A stretch of 64,000 nt of DNA, from assembly GCA_009785115.1 (NCBI GenBank), contig WQWY01000010.1:1-64000 (forward strand), read 5' to 3'. The translations under genes and the position numbers were made by a program. Origin of the DNA: Micrococcales bacterium. GTDB lineage: Bacteria > Actinomycetota > Actinomycetes > Actinomycetales > Cellulomonadaceae. This document shows positions 46,783-56,171 of this stretch, one piece after another. The notes under the pieces were generated by a model. It ran no database searches and was not told where the DNA came from. It was given only the letters and a program-made list of their open reading frames with translations. The number at the start of each line of letters is the position of its first letter. Positions within the stretch are counted from its first letter, which is position 1.

Positions 46783-47627
46783 GCACGACAACCCTGGAAC
46801 CGGCCGCCGCCCGCTCGAACGTCTCCGCCTCGGCGCGGCTGACCCTGCCCCGGGTGCTGGTCTCGGAGTGGCGCAAGCTGACCACCCTGCGCTCCACCTG
46901 GTGGACGCTCCTGATCGCCGTGCTGGTACACGTCGGCATGGGGGCGCTGATCGGGCTGACCATGCGGATGGACGAGCTGGAGAGCATGGGGATCTCCATC
47001 GATGCTACGACCCTGGCCGTCGCCGGGGCACAGTTCTCCCAGCTCGCCATCGTGGTGCTGGCCGTGATGGCCATCACGGCGGAGTACTCCACAGGCCAGA
47101 TCCGGTCGACGGTCACCGCGGTGCCCTTCCGCCTGCGACTGCTCACCGCCAAGGCCATCGTGGTCTCGACGATCACGCTGCTGGTCGCTGTCGTGGCTAC
47201 CGGGCTGAGCCTGGGCGTCGGGCTGCTCATCGCTGGCGATGCCGCCGAGTTCGGCCTGAGCACCGCGGAGAACGCGCGGATCCTCGCCGCCACCCCGCTG
47301 TACCTGGTCGCGATCGCCCTGTTCGGCCTGGGGCTGGGTGCGCTGCTGCGCAGCACGGCGGGGGCCATCGCCTTGCTGATGGCTCTGCTGGTGGTGGTGG
47401 AGAACGCCTTCGCGGTGATCCCGTGGCGCCCGATCGAGCTGATCTCCCCGTGGCTGCCGCAGACCGCGGGCTCTCGTATCTTCTTCGGCGACGAGGAGAT
47501 CGAGCAGGTACGAGCGATGACCGAGGCCATCGTGCTCAGCCCCTGGCAGGGCTACCTGGTGCTGCTGGCCTGGGCCGCCCTGGCGCTGACGCTGGCCGGC
47601 ATCCGGTTGCGCGGCCGCGACGTGTGA
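46779..47627 (+). CDS. ABC-2 type transporter permease
   Basis: Membrane partner of the preceding ATPase. 282 residues with six predicted spans (for example WWTLLIAVLVHVGMGALIGL, QLAIVVLAVMAITAEYSTG and AKAIVVSTITLLVAVVATGL). The AEYSTGQIRSTV motif after the second span is typical of actinobacterial ABC-2 permeases. Translation is coupled to the ATPase. Convergent with glpK, with two hairpins between. Confidence 0.9.
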   Translation: MSTTTLEPAAARSNVSASARLTLPRVLVSEWRKLTTLRSTWWTLLIAVLVHVGMGALIGLTMRMDELESMGISIDATTLAVAGAQFSQLAIVVLAVMAITAEYSTGQIRSTVTAVPFRLRLLTAKAIVVSTITLLVAVVATGLSLGVGLLIAGDAAEFGLSTAENARILAATPLYLVAIALFGLGLGALLRSTAGAIALLMALLVVVENAFAVIPWRPIELISPWLPQTAGSRIFFGDEEIEQVRAMTEAIVLSPWQGYLVLLAWAALALTLAGIRLRGRDV

Positions 47628-47648
47628 TCGCTCGCGACCGAGAGAGGC

Positions 47649-47699
47649 CCTTCTCTGTGTCCCGGCGTCCGGTGGTGCGGCGTCGGGGCACAGAGAAGG
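47649..47699 (+). terminator. Terminator of the ABC transporter operon
   Basis: CCTTCTCTGTG (47649-47659) pairs with CACAGAGAAGG (47689-47699); about ten further inner pairs, including G-U, extend the stem. It begins 22 bases after the permease stop. Confidence 0.7.
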
Positions 47700-47730
47700 T
47701 CGCAGGGCCCAGGCCGCACGGCCTGGACAG

Positions 47731-47777
47731 GCTGATGCGCCTGACCCGGCTGCACGGGGAGGGTCAGGCGCATCAGC
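47731..47777 (-). terminator. Terminator of glpK
   Basis: Perfect 17-base arms: GCTGATGCGCCTGACCC and GGGTCAGGCGCATCAGC, with a 13-base loop. The arm nearest glpK covers its stop codon (47773-47775). Confidence 0.75.
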
Positions 47778-49293
47778 GCACGTCGTCGTCCACCCAGTCG
47801 AACGACCTGGTGACGGCCTTCTTCCACAGCCGGTACCGGCGGGCACGCTCGTCCTCGGCCATGCGCGGCTCCCAACGCGCGCCCTGCGCCCAGCGGTCGA
47901 CGACGTCAGCGGTGCCCTCCCAGAACCCGACGGCGATGCCGGCCGCGTAGGCGGCGCCCAGCGCGGTGGTCTCGGTGACCTCCGGGCGGATCACCGGGAC
48001 CCCGAGGACGTCGGCCTGGATCTGCATGAGCGTCTCGTCGACGACCATGCCGCCGTCCACCTTCAGCGCGGAGAGCTCCACGCCCGCGTCGGCGCTCATC
48101 GCCTCGTACACCTCACGGGTCTGGAAGGCGGTCGCCTCCAGCGCCGCCCGGGCGATGTGCTCCTTGGTGACGAACCCTGTCAGGCCCACGAGCACGCCGC
48201 GCGCGTCAGCCCGCCAGTACGGGGCGAACAGGCCAGAGAAGGCTGGCACGAAGTACGCGCCGCCGCTGTCGGGGACGGCGGCGGCGAGCCGCTCCACCTC
48301 CGCGGTGGACGAGATGATGCCCAGGTTGTCGCGCAGCCACCGGACGAGCGACCCGGTGACCGCGACGGACCCCTCCAACGCGTACACCGGCGCCGCGTCA
48401 CCGATCTGGTAGCACAGCGTCGTGAGCAGACCGTGAGAAGACATGACGGGCCGCACCCCGGTGTTCAGCAGCATGAAGCTGCCCGTCCCGTAGGTGCTCT
48501 TGGCCTCGCCCACCTCGAAGCACGCCTGGCCGAAGGTCGCCGCCTGCTGGTCGCCCAGGACGCCCGCGAGCGCCACACCTGGCAGAGGCCCGTCCGGGTG
48601 GCCGTGACCGTAGACCTGCGACGACGAGCAGATCCTCGGCAGCATCGACAGGGGCACACCCATCTCTTCCGCGATCTGCTCGTCCCAGGCGAGCGTGCGC
48701 AGGTCCATCAGCATCGTGCGCGAGGCGTTGGTCACGTCGGTGACGTGCGCACCGCCGTCCACCCCGCCGGTCATGTTCCACAGCACCCAGGTGTCGACGG
48801 TGCCGAAGGCCAGCCGACCGGCCTCGGCCCTCTCACGGGCACCGGGCACGTTCTCGAGCACCCAGGCGATCTTCGGGCCCGAGAAGTAGGTGGCCAGCGG
48901 CAGGCCGACCCGGGACCTGTAGCGGTCGGCACCCCCGCCGAGGGCACCGAGCCGCTCGGTGATCGCCTGGGTGCGCACGTCCTGCCAGACGATCGCGCGG
49001 CAGACGGGCTCGCCGGTCGCCCGGTCCCAGACCACGGTGGTCTCCCGCTGGTTGGCGACCCCCACCGCCGCGAGGTCGTCGTGGGTCAGGCCGGCCCGCC
49101 TCAGCGCGAGACCGACGACCTCGCGGACCGCCGCCCAGATCTCGTGCGGGTCGTGCTCGACCCAGCCGGGCCTGGGGAAGATCTGCTCGTGCTCCTTCTG
49201 GCCCACGGACACCACGCGGCCGGCATGGTCGACGACGACCGCCCGCGTGCTCGTCGTTCCCTGGTCGATCGCGAGGACGTACCTGCCACCCAT
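47773..49293 (-). CDS. glpK: Glycerol kinase
   Basis: Phosphorylates glycerol to glycerol-3-phosphate. 506 residues, full length. FGGY-family features: [18 protein letters not shown] at the N-terminus, [19 protein letters not shown] near 80, GVAGDQQAA-like [27 protein letters not shown] and [18 protein letters not shown] at 49293 follows GAGAGGA by 8 bases. No glpF or glpD is adjacent. Confidence 0.96.
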   Translation of the reverse strand: MGGRYVLAIDQGTTSTRAVVVDHAGRVVSVGQKEHEQIFPRPGWVEHDPHEIWAAVREVVGLALRRAGLTHDDLAAVGVANQRETTVVWDRATGEPVCRAIVWQDVRTQAITERLGALGGGADRYRSRVGLPLATYFSGPKIAWVLENVPGARERAEAGRLAFGTVDTWVLWNMTGGVDGGAHVTDVTNASRTMLMDLRTLAWDEQIAEEMGVPLSMLPRICSSSQVYGHGHPDGPLPGVALAGVLGDQQAATFGQACFEVGEAKSTYGTGSFMLLNTGVRPVMSSHGLLTTLCYQIGDAAPVYALEGSVAVTGSLVRWLRDNLGIISSTAEVERLAAAVPDSGGAYFVPAFSGLFAPYWRADARGVLVGLTGFVTKEHIARAALEATAFQTREVYEAMSADAGVELSALKVDGGMVVDETLMQIQADVLGVPVIRPEVTETTALGAAYAAGIAVGFWEGTADVVDRWAQGARWEPRMAEDERARRYRLWKKAVTRSFDWVDDDVR

Positions 49294-49395
49294 GGAGACG
49301 ATCCTCTCAGGGCATCGACCGTGACCTGGGGGCGACCGCCCCACAGGCTCGGGGAGCCCGTAGGAATGCTCTGGCGGTCCCGTCGTGGCGAGAGC

Positions 49396-49401
49396 TAGCC
49401 T
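49396..49401 (+). promoter_or_regulatory. Leaderless -10 box of the ArgA-like gene
   Basis: TAGCCT, 7 bases before the ATG at 49409. Confidence 0.45.
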
Positions 49402-49408
49402 GCACGGC

Positions 49409-49927
49409 ATGACCCCTCCGGTGAAGGTGCGCCCGGCTCTGCCTCGCGACGTCCCCGCCATCCATGGGCTGGTGGAGCCCTACGCGGCCGAGCGCATCCT
49501 GCTCGCCAAGGACAAGGTCGCCTACTACGAGGCCGTCCAGGAGTTCCTCGTCGCCGAGATCGACCTGGGCGACGACGGCACGCGGGTGATCGGCTGCGGG
49601 GCGCTGCACGTCATGTGGTCAGACCTCGCCGAGGTTCGCACCCTCGCGGTCTCCGAGGGCCACCGGGGCACCGGGGCGGGGCACGCCCTGCTGTCGGCGC
49701 TGGTGGACCGGGCGCGGGCGCTGGGCCTGGCCCGGGTGTTCTGCCTGACCTTCGAGGTCAGGTTCTTCGCCGCTCACGGTTTCGTCCCGATCGAGGGCGC
49801 CCTGGTCGACCCGGACGTCTACGCCGAGCTGCTGCGCTCCCACGACGACGGGGTGGCCGAGTTCCTGGACCTGGCCCGGGTCAAGCCGAACACCCTGGGC
49901 AACACCCGGATGCTGCTGACCCTGTGA
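49409..49927 (+). CDS. Amino-acid N-acetyltransferase, short ArgA-like
   Basis: GNAT enzyme resembling the stand-alone N-acetylglutamate synthases of actinobacteria (first step of arginine synthesis). 172 residues: [15 protein letters not shown] near 7-20, then [20 protein letters not shown] with the acetyl-CoA-binding loop (R-G-T-G-x-G), and [19 protein letters not shown]. No amino-acid kinase domain. The substrate is inferred by family. Alone between glpK and the transglutaminase-like gene. Confidence 0.85.
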   Translation: MTPPVKVRPALPRDVPAIHGLVEPYAAERILLAKDKVAYYEAVQEFLVAEIDLGDDGTRVIGCGALHVMWSDLAEVRTLAVSEGHRGTGAGHALLSALVDRARALGLARVFCLTFEVRFFAAHGFVPIEGALVDPDVYAELLRSHDDGVAEFLDLARVKPNTLGNTRMLLTL

Positions 49928-50018
49928 GGCTCGGACAGCCCTGGGAGGCTCACGCGGCAACAGCGTGATTCCTCGCCGCGAGGTGACAAAACGGGCATCG
50001 CCGCCCCACGGTGCCCGG

Positions 50019-50024
50019 TAGGTT
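50019..50024 (+). promoter_or_regulatory. Leaderless -10 box of the DUF4190-transglutaminase gene
   Basis: TAGGTT, 7 bases before the GTG at 50032; same hexamer and spacing as at 41153. Confidence 0.5.
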
Positions 50025-50031
50025 CTGTCCG

Positions 50032-51519
50032 GTGACCCAGGTGCCGCCGAACCCGTTCGCCCCGCCCAGCCCTGGCGAGCCCCGCGGGACGTCGGGCTCG
50101 GCGGAGGCCGCGCCCTGGGCGGCTGGCGGCCCTGTCTCCGCAGCACCGACGTACGGCGCACCGCCCCCCTACGGCGCACCACCCGCCTACGGCACGCCCC
50201 CGCCCTACGGTCCGCCACCGGTGCACGCCTCACCGGGCTACAGCCCGCCCCCGGCCTACAGCCCACCGTCTGCCTACAGCCCACCGCCGGGACACGGCCC
50301 GCCGCCGCCCTACACCGCCCCTGGCTATGGCACGCCGGCCGGTCATGGCTCACCGACGCCTCCCGCCTGGGGGACGCCACCTCCGGCCGTCTACGGGCCC
50401 TACGGCTCACCTCAGCCGGGCGGGTTCGCACCGCCGCAGAAGACGAACGGGCTGGCGATCACATCGCTGGTCACCGGGATCCTCGGGCTGTGCGGCATCG
50501 GTTCCCTCGTCGGGATCATCACCGGCTTCGTCGCTCTCAACCAGATCAGCACCCGGCGAGAGAAAGGTCGGGGCCTGGCCATCGGCGGTGTGGTGGCCGG
50601 CTTCGTCACCCTGCTGCTGAGCATCCCGTTCTGGATCGGGTTCGCCGAAGATTTTGGCGAAGGGTTCCGCCAGGGGTTCGAGGAGAGCCTCCAGGAGACG
50701 GTCCAGGAAGGTTCCATCGAGGCCCAGCCCTCGCAGGAGCCCGACAGCACCTCGCCCTTCCCGCCCAACGACACCCCGTACCCGGTCTACGGCTCCACCG
50801 ACCTGGTCAGGTTTCTCGGCCAGAGCATGATCGTCCGCGACGAGACCATCCGCGTGGGCGACCACAGCCAGGACGCCTCGGGCCCCGAGCTCGAGGACGC
50901 CCTGCTCGAGGCCGCCTTCCAGAACCCGTACGCGATCGACGTCTCGCGGTACTCCTGCGCGGGCTACACCTGCCGGGTCGTCTACGGGTACGGGGCGGAC
51001 GAGCACGCGGCCCTGCAGCGCCAGCTCCTCACGAGGTCCGAGGAGGTCCTCGCGGCGATCATCGACGAGTCCATGTCCGACGAGCAGAAGGTCGTCGCCA
51101 TCAACCGCTGGCTGACCAGGAACGCCACCTACGACGACGACGCGGCCGACGCTCTCGAGGCCAACAGCGGCCGGGCGCCTGAGGCCTTCCTGTACGCCTG
51201 GAACGCGACGGGCGTGATGATGAACGGCAAGGGCGTGTGCGAGTCCTACGCCCAGGCGTTCAACCTGCTCGCCAACGCCGCCGGGGTCACCTCGGTCTTC
51301 GTCTCCGGCACGCTCACCGAGAACGGCGGGGCGCACGCCTGGAACAAGGTCAACATCAACGGCGAGTGGAAGGCCATCGACGTCACCTGGAACGCCGGGC
51401 CGCCGATCAACACGCACTTCCTGCTCATCAACGACAGCGAGTTCACCGGGTCGGCGGCCCGCACCGAGGACACCGACTGGATGATCGACGCCTTCATCCC
51501 TGACTACGCGACCCCGTGA
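50032..51519 (+). CDS. DUF4190 plus transglutaminase-like domain protein
   Basis: 495 residues in three parts. Residues 1-135 are a Pro/Tyr/Gly repeat region (YGAPPPYGAPPAYG, YSPPPAYSPP). Residues 140-210 are a DUF4190 module with two spans (TNGLAITSLVTGILGLCGI and GRGLAIGGVVAGFVTLLLS). The outer part has a transglutaminase-like cysteine-protease domain with the triad Cys in GKGVCESYAQAF, His in GGAHAWNKV and Asp in AIDVTWN. This suggests an envelope-facing peptidase or cross-linking enzyme; substrate unknown. Its stop lies 26 bases inside the convergent clpB gene. Confidence 0.88.
   Translation: MTQVPPNPFAPPSPGEPRGTSGSAEAAPWAAGGPVSAAPTYGAPPPYGAPPAYGTPPPYGPPPVHASPGYSPPPAYSPPSAYSPPPGHGPPPPYTAPGYGTPAGHGSPTPPAWGTPPPAVYGPYGSPQPGGFAPPQKTNGLAITSLVTGILGLCGIGSLVGIITGFVALNQISTRREKGRGLAIGGVVAGFVTLLLSIPFWIGFAEDFGEGFRQGFEESLQETVQEGSIEAQPSQEPDSTSPFPPNDTPYPVYGSTDLVRFLGQSMIVRDETIRVGDHSQDASGPELEDALLEAAFQNPYAIDVSRYSCAGYTCRVVYGYGADEHAALQRQLLTRSEEVLAAIIDESMSDEQKVVAINRWLTRNATYDDDAADALEANSGRAPEAFLYAWNATGVMMNGKGVCESYAQAFNLLANAAGVTSVFVSGTLTENGGAHAWNKVNINGEWKAIDVTWNAGPPINTHFLLINDSEFTGSAARTEDTDWMIDAFIPDYATP
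50140..50330 (+). repeat. Low-complexity coding repeat (Pro/Tyr/Gly)
   Basis: Imperfect 15-18 base units of the form CCCTACGGCGCACCACC encode YGxPP and YSPP repeats of the preceding protein's head. Similar repeats in the paralogs lie at about 41230-41400 and 44480-44720. Confidence 0.6.
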
Positions 51520-54109
51520 CGCTCAGGCCGTCGTCGGCCAGGTCGACGGTGACGGTGTCGCCGTCGTGGATCTCGCCGGCGAGGATGCCGCGAGCCAGGC
51601 GGTCACCGATCTGGCTGGCGACCAGCCTGCGCAGCGGACGCGCACCGTAGACGGGGTCGTAGCCCTCGACGGCCAGCCACTCCAGCGCGGCCGGGGTGAC
51701 GTCCAGCGTGAGCCGACGGTCAGCGAGGCGCTTGGCGAGCGCGGCTACCTGGAGGTCCACGATCTTCCCGGTCTCGGCCAGGGACAGCGCGTCGAACATC
51801 ACCACGTCGTCCAGCCGGTTGAGGAACTCCGGCTTGAACGCCGAGCGCACCGCGTCCATCACGGCGTCGCGCTTGCCCTCGTCGGTCAGCTGCGGGTCGA
51901 CGAGGAACTGGCTGCCGAGGTTGGACGTGAGCACGAGGATGGTGTTGCGGAAGTCCACCGTGCGGCCCTGGCCGTCGGTGAGCCGGCCGTCGTCCAGCAC
52001 CTGGAGCAGCACGTCGAACACCTCGGGGTGGGCCTTCTCCACCTCGTCCAGCAGCACCACCGAGTAGGGCCGACGGCGCACCGCCTCGGTCAGCTGCCCG
52101 CCCTCCTCGTAGCCGACGTAGCCCGGAGGGGCACCGACCAGGCGCGCGACGGAGTGCTTCTCCCCGTACTCGGACATGTCGATGCGCACCATGGCGCGCT
52201 CGTCGTCGAACAGGAAGTCCGCCAGGGCCTTGACCAGCTCGGTCTTGCCGACGCCCGTCGGCCCCAGGAACAGGAACGACCCGGTCGGCCGGTCGGGGTC
52301 GGCCACGCCCGCCCGGGCACGGCGCACCGCGTCTGACACCGCGGCGACGGCCCTGGTCTGGCCGATCAGGCGCCTGCCGAGCTCGTCCTCCATGTGCAAC
52401 AGCTTCGCGGTCTCCCCGGCCAGCAGACGCCCCGCCGGGATGCCGGTCCACGCCGAGACCACCTCCGCGATCTCGTCGGGCCCGACCTTGTCCGCGATCA
52501 TCGGCGCCTCGTCGGCCTCGTCCACGGCGTCTTCGTCGCGCTCGGCCGAGGTGATCTGCGCCTCGATCGCGGGGATCTCGCCGTACATGATCTTCCCGGC
52601 GGTCGCGTAGTCGCCCACGCGCTGGGCGCGGTCGGCGTCCGAGCGCAGCTGGTCCAGCCTCACGCGCAGGTCACCGACCCGGTTGTGGCCGGCCTTCTCC
52701 TTCTCCCAGCGCGCGTTCAGCGCCGCGAGCTCCTCGCGCCGGTCAGCCAGGTCGTGGCGCAGCCGGGCCAGCCGCTCGACGGCTGCCGGGTCGGCCGCCG
52801 CCGCGTCCGTCGCCTCCGAGAGCACGACCTCCTCCATCTCCAGGCGGGTGACCTGACGCTGGAGCGCGTCGATCTCCACCGGTGAGGAGTCCAGCTCCAT
52901 GCGCAGCCGCGACGCCGCCTCGTCCACCAGGTCGATGGCCTTGTCGGGCAGCTGTCGTCCTGAGATGTAGCGGTCGGACAGCGTGGCCGCCGCGACGAGC
53001 GCGGAGTCGGAGATGGTCACCTTGTGGTGCGCCTCGTACCGCTCGTTGAGGCCGCGGAGGATCGCGATCGTGTCTTCCACCGACGGCTCACCGACGAACA
53101 CCTGCTGGAACCGGCGCTCCAGGGCGGGGTCCTTCTCGATGCGCTCGCGGTACTCGTCCAGGGTCGTGGCGCCGATCAGGCGCAGCTCGCCACGAGCCAG
53201 CATGGGCTTGAGCATGTTGCCCGCGTCCATGGCACCTTCCGAGCCCGCACCCGCGCCGACGACGGTGTGGAGCTCGTCGATGAACGTGACGATCTCACCG
53301 TCAGAGTCGTTGATCTCGGCCAGGACGGCCTTGAGCCGCTCCTCGAACTCCCCCCGGTACTTGGCGCCCGCCACCATCGAGGCCAGGTCCAGGGAGATCA
53401 GCCGCTTGCCGCGCAGCGACTCCGGGACGTCGCCGGTGACCATGCGCTGAGCCAGGCCTTCCACGACGGCCGTCTTGCCGACGCCGGGCTCACCGATGAG
53501 CACCGGGTTGTTCTTGGTACGGCGGCTGAGCACCTGCACGACGCGGCGGACCTCGACGTCGCGCCCGATCACCGGGTCCAGCTTGCCGTCACGGGCACGC
53601 TCGGTGAGGTCCAGGCCGTACTTCTCCAGCGCCTTGAACGTCCCCTCGGGGTTGGGGCTGGTCACCTTCTGGTCTCCGCGCACACCGGGCAGCGCCGCGA
53701 CCAGCGCGTCACGGCCGGCCCCGGCGGCGCGCAGCGCGTCAGCGACGTTGGACTGCCCGGACGCCAGACCGACGAGCAGGTGCTCGGTGGACACGTAGTC
53801 GTCACCGAGGGAGCGGGCCTCGGCGTTCGCGGCCTCCAGGGCGGCGGCCGTGGCGCGCGAGGCCGTCGGCCGGGCGACGGTGCTGCCCGACGACTGCGGC
53901 ATCTCGACCAGGAGCCCGCGCACCGAGCGCCCCAGGGTCGACCGGTCGGCCCCGACCGCGTCGAGCAGCGCGTTCGCCACCCCGCCCTCCTGAGAGAGCA
54001 GCGCGCCGAGGATGTGCGCCGGCTCCAGCTGGGGGTTGCCCGCGGCCGAGGCCTGCTGGATGGCATCACCCAGGGCTTCCTGCGACCTGGTCGTGTACTT
54101 GACGTCCAT
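51494..54109 (-). CDS. clpB: ATP-dependent disaggregase ClpB
   Basis: Hsp100 chaperone that rescues aggregates with DnaK. 871 residues: N-domain repeats (1-150), AAA-1 with [15 protein letters not shown], a coiled-coil middle domain (about 410-520), AAA-2 with [15 protein letters not shown], and a C-terminal D2 small domain. ATG at 54109 follows AGGAGAGG. A HAIR-type inverted repeat upstream (54174-54202) points to HspR control. The 3' end overlaps the transglutaminase-like gene by 26 bases. Confidence 0.97.
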   Translation of the reverse strand: MDVKYTTRSQEALGDAIQQASAAGNPQLEPAHILGALLSQEGGVANALLDAVGADRSTLGRSVRGLLVEMPQSSGSTVARPTASRATAAALEAANAEARSLGDDYVSTEHLLVGLASGQSNVADALRAAGAGRDALVAALPGVRGDQKVTSPNPEGTFKALEKYGLDLTERARDGKLDPVIGRDVEVRRVVQVLSRRTKNNPVLIGEPGVGKTAVVEGLAQRMVTGDVPESLRGKRLISLDLASMVAGAKYRGEFEERLKAVLAEINDSDGEIVTFIDELHTVVGAGAGSEGAMDAGNMLKPMLARGELRLIGATTLDEYRERIEKDPALERRFQQVFVGEPSVEDTIAILRGLNERYEAHHKVTISDSALVAAATLSDRYISGRQLPDKAIDLVDEAASRLRMELDSSPVEIDALQRQVTRLEMEEVVLSEATDAAAADPAAVERLARLRHDLADRREELAALNARWEKEKAGHNRVGDLRVRLDQLRSDADRAQRVGDYATAGKIMYGEIPAIEAQITSAERDEDAVDEADEAPMIADKVGPDEIAEVVSAWTGIPAGRLLAGETAKLLHMEDELGRRLIGQTRAVAAVSDAVRRARAGVADPDRPTGSFLFLGPTGVGKTELVKALADFLFDDERAMVRIDMSEYGEKHSVARLVGAPPGYVGYEEGGQLTEAVRRRPYSVVLLDEVEKAHPEVFDVLLQVLDDGRLTDGQGRTVDFRNTILVLTSNLGSQFLVDPQLTDEGKRDAVMDAVRSAFKPEFLNRLDDVVMFDALSLAETGKIVDLQVAALAKRLADRRLTLDVTPAALEWLAVEGYDPVYGARPLRRLVASQIGDRLARGILAGEIHDGDTVTVDLADDGLSVTGSRSQG

Positions 54110-54173
54110 GGGTGCCTGCCTCTCCTGGTCTGGGTGGATGATCCTGGTGGCTGTTCGACGGTCCCAACCTCGT

Positions 54174-54202
54174 CAGAGCTGAGTCTATTCCACTCAGCTC
54201 TG
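54174..54202. promoter_or_regulatory. HAIR operator (HspR site) upstream of clpB
   Basis: CAGAGCTGAGT, seven bases, ACTCAGCTCTG: perfect 11-base arms whose core GAGT-N7-ACTC matches the HAIR consensus CTTGAGT-N7-ACTCAAG bound by HspR in Streptomyces and mycobacteria. It is 65 bases before the clpB start. Confidence 0.75.
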
Positions 54203-54261
54203 CTCGGCACCCCCTCGCCCGCCGTCACCAGGGACGACCGTGGACGAGCCTCTCGCCTCGT

Positions 54262-55998
54262 TCAGGCGTCCAGCCCTCGCACGACGAGCAGGCAGAGGTC
54301 GTCCTCCGACCTGCCGTCGACCAGGGTCTGGAGCAGATGGTCGCGGATCTGGGCGGCGCTGCCGTCCGGGGCGTCGCGCAGCGCCTGGGCGAGCTCGGCC
54401 AGACCCTCTTCGAGGGACCGGTCACGGCGCTCGACCAGGCCGTCGGTGTACAGCACGACGACCGACCCGGCAGGCAGGTCGAGCTCGTCCTGACCGACGT
54501 CGACGGCCGGGTCGTGCAGACCGAGCGGGAGGCTGTGCGCCCCACGCATCTGGTAGACGCTGCCGTCGGGCAGCCGGACGAACGGGGCGGGATGCCCGAG
54601 GTTGGTGTACTCGACGTGGCCACCACCGTCGGCTGTGGGCTGCCAGCGCAGGCACACGACCGAGGCCACGTCGTCCCAGCGCATCCCGTCGAGCGCACAG
54701 GCGATGGTCGAGAGCGTGGGGCCCGGCGAGGCGCTGGTCCAGCTGCGGGCTCGCAGCAGCACGGACAGCTGGCCCATCACCGCGGCGGCGGACATGTCGT
54801 GCCCCACGACGTCACCGACGGCGAGCATCGTGCCGCGCTCGCCGAGCGGGAACACGTCATACCAGTCCCCGCCGATCTCGGCGGAGTTTCCCGACGGCCG
54901 GTAGACCACCGCGGTGTCGAGGTCGTCGACCGTCATGGTCGGCGGCAGCAACCGCTGCTGCAAGGTCAGGGCGGCGTTCCGTTCGGCCTGGTACAGGCGG
55001 ATGTTGTCCAGCACCGTGCCGACCCGGTGGCGCAGCAGCGTGGTGGTCACGATGGTAGGGACGTCGAACCGGTCGAGGTCGCGCGACTCCAGCACCATCA
55101 GGCCCAGCGTCCGGTCGCGGGCGTACAGCGGCACCGGCAGCCGGGCACCCAGGCCGAGGTCGTACAGCGCGTCCAGGACGCGCTTCGAGGAGATCGTCTT
55201 CTCGAGCAGGGCGACGTCCACCAGCTGGGGCAGGGCCAGCCCCTCAGGCTGGACGCTCTGCATCGGGTACTGGCTGACCCAGCGCGGGAGGTCCGCCTCG
55301 GCGACACGCGCCGACTCGTGCTTGGCCGGGTCGGCGACGACGATGCCGGTGACGTGCTCGGGCTTGCCGCCCTCGTCCAGCAGGACGACGAAACCCCAGT
55401 CGGCGAGCTCGGGGATCGCGGTGCGGGCCAGCGCGTCAGCGGCCTCGTGGAGATCGACGTGCCCCGTCAGGACGTCGACGGCCTGGGTGATCAGCTCCAG
55501 CCGGCTGCTCCGGTTCGCCGCGAGCTCGGCCTCGGCGGCCTGGGCGTGCTCGGTGACGACCGTGCCGGTCGCGTCCGCGTGGACCGCCAGGCAGTGGGTG
55601 ACCTCCCCGCCGGGGTCGCAGACCGGGGTGACGATCATCCGGCTCCAGAACCGGGTGCCGTCCTTGCGCCGGTTGAGCAGCGTCATGGTGACGCTCTCCC
55701 CGGCGAGCAGCATGTCGATCATCTGGGCGGCGTACGCCTCGTCGGGCTGCTGCGTGTGCACCGTCTCCCAGCCGCGGCCGACGAGCTCTGCCTGAGGCCA
55801 GCCGACCATCTGGCAGTACGGCTCGTTCGCCCAGACGATCTCGCCGGTCGTGGTGTCGGTGACCAAGACCGGCAGACGAGAGCTCCGTAGCGCTCGGGCA
55901 GCGATCGCCAGCCCCACGGAGTCGTCCACCGGCAGCGTGGTGTCGCGGCCGTCGAGCGGCTGCGCCCGCACCTGCGCCGTGTCAGGTTCCACAGGCAC
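54262..55998 (-). CDS. PAS-GAF-SpoIIE protein phosphatase
   Basis: Predicted PPM serine phosphatase of an RsbU-like partner-switching pathway. 578 residues: PAS domain (about 35-145, with GEIVWANEPYCQMVGWP), GAF domain (about 170-330), and SpoIIE phosphatase (about 350-575) with intact metal-binding motifs GGDWYDVFPLG, VGDVVGHDMSAAA, LYTDGLVERRD and SEDDLCLLV. The PAS domain may bind flavin or another ligand. GTG at 55998 is preceded by GAGGTGG. Partner anti-sigma antagonist not in the immediate neighbourhood, but a fused system lies at 60697-62304. Confidence 0.9.
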   Translation of the reverse strand: MPVEPDTAQVRAQPLDGRDTTLPVDDSVGLAIAARALRSSRLPVLVTDTTTGEIVWANEPYCQMVGWPQAELVGRGWETVHTQQPDEAYAAQMIDMLLAGESVTMTLLNRRKDGTRFWSRMIVTPVCDPGGEVTHCLAVHADATGTVVTEHAQAAEAELAANRSSRLELITQAVDVLTGHVDLHEAADALARTAIPELADWGFVVLLDEGGKPEHVTGIVVADPAKHESARVAEADLPRWVSQYPMQSVQPEGLALPQLVDVALLEKTISSKRVLDALYDLGLGARLPVPLYARDRTLGLMVLESRDLDRFDVPTIVTTTLLRHRVGTVLDNIRLYQAERNAALTLQQRLLPPTMTVDDLDTAVVYRPSGNSAEIGGDWYDVFPLGERGTMLAVGDVVGHDMSAAAVMGQLSVLLRARSWTSASPGPTLSTIACALDGMRWDDVASVVCLRWQPTADGGGHVEYTNLGHPAPFVRLPDGSVYQMRGAHSLPLGLHDPAVDVGQDELDLPAGSVVVLYTDGLVERRDRSLEEGLAELAQALRDAPDGSAAQIRDHLLQTLVDGRSEDDLCLLVVRGLDA

Positions 55999-56171
55999 GC
56001 AGCCACCTCGAGAGCTTCCGTAGCGTCAAGACCACCAGTAGCGTCGCGGGCGGCGGCGACGCCGTCAAGCGGGTGAGGCCGAAGCCGCCTGACGCTCCTC
56101 GTCCAGCGAGGACGCGGGGCTCGAGGACGCGGGGCCTCGAGACCCCGGCGGCCACGGCCGCCGGGGCGAGG

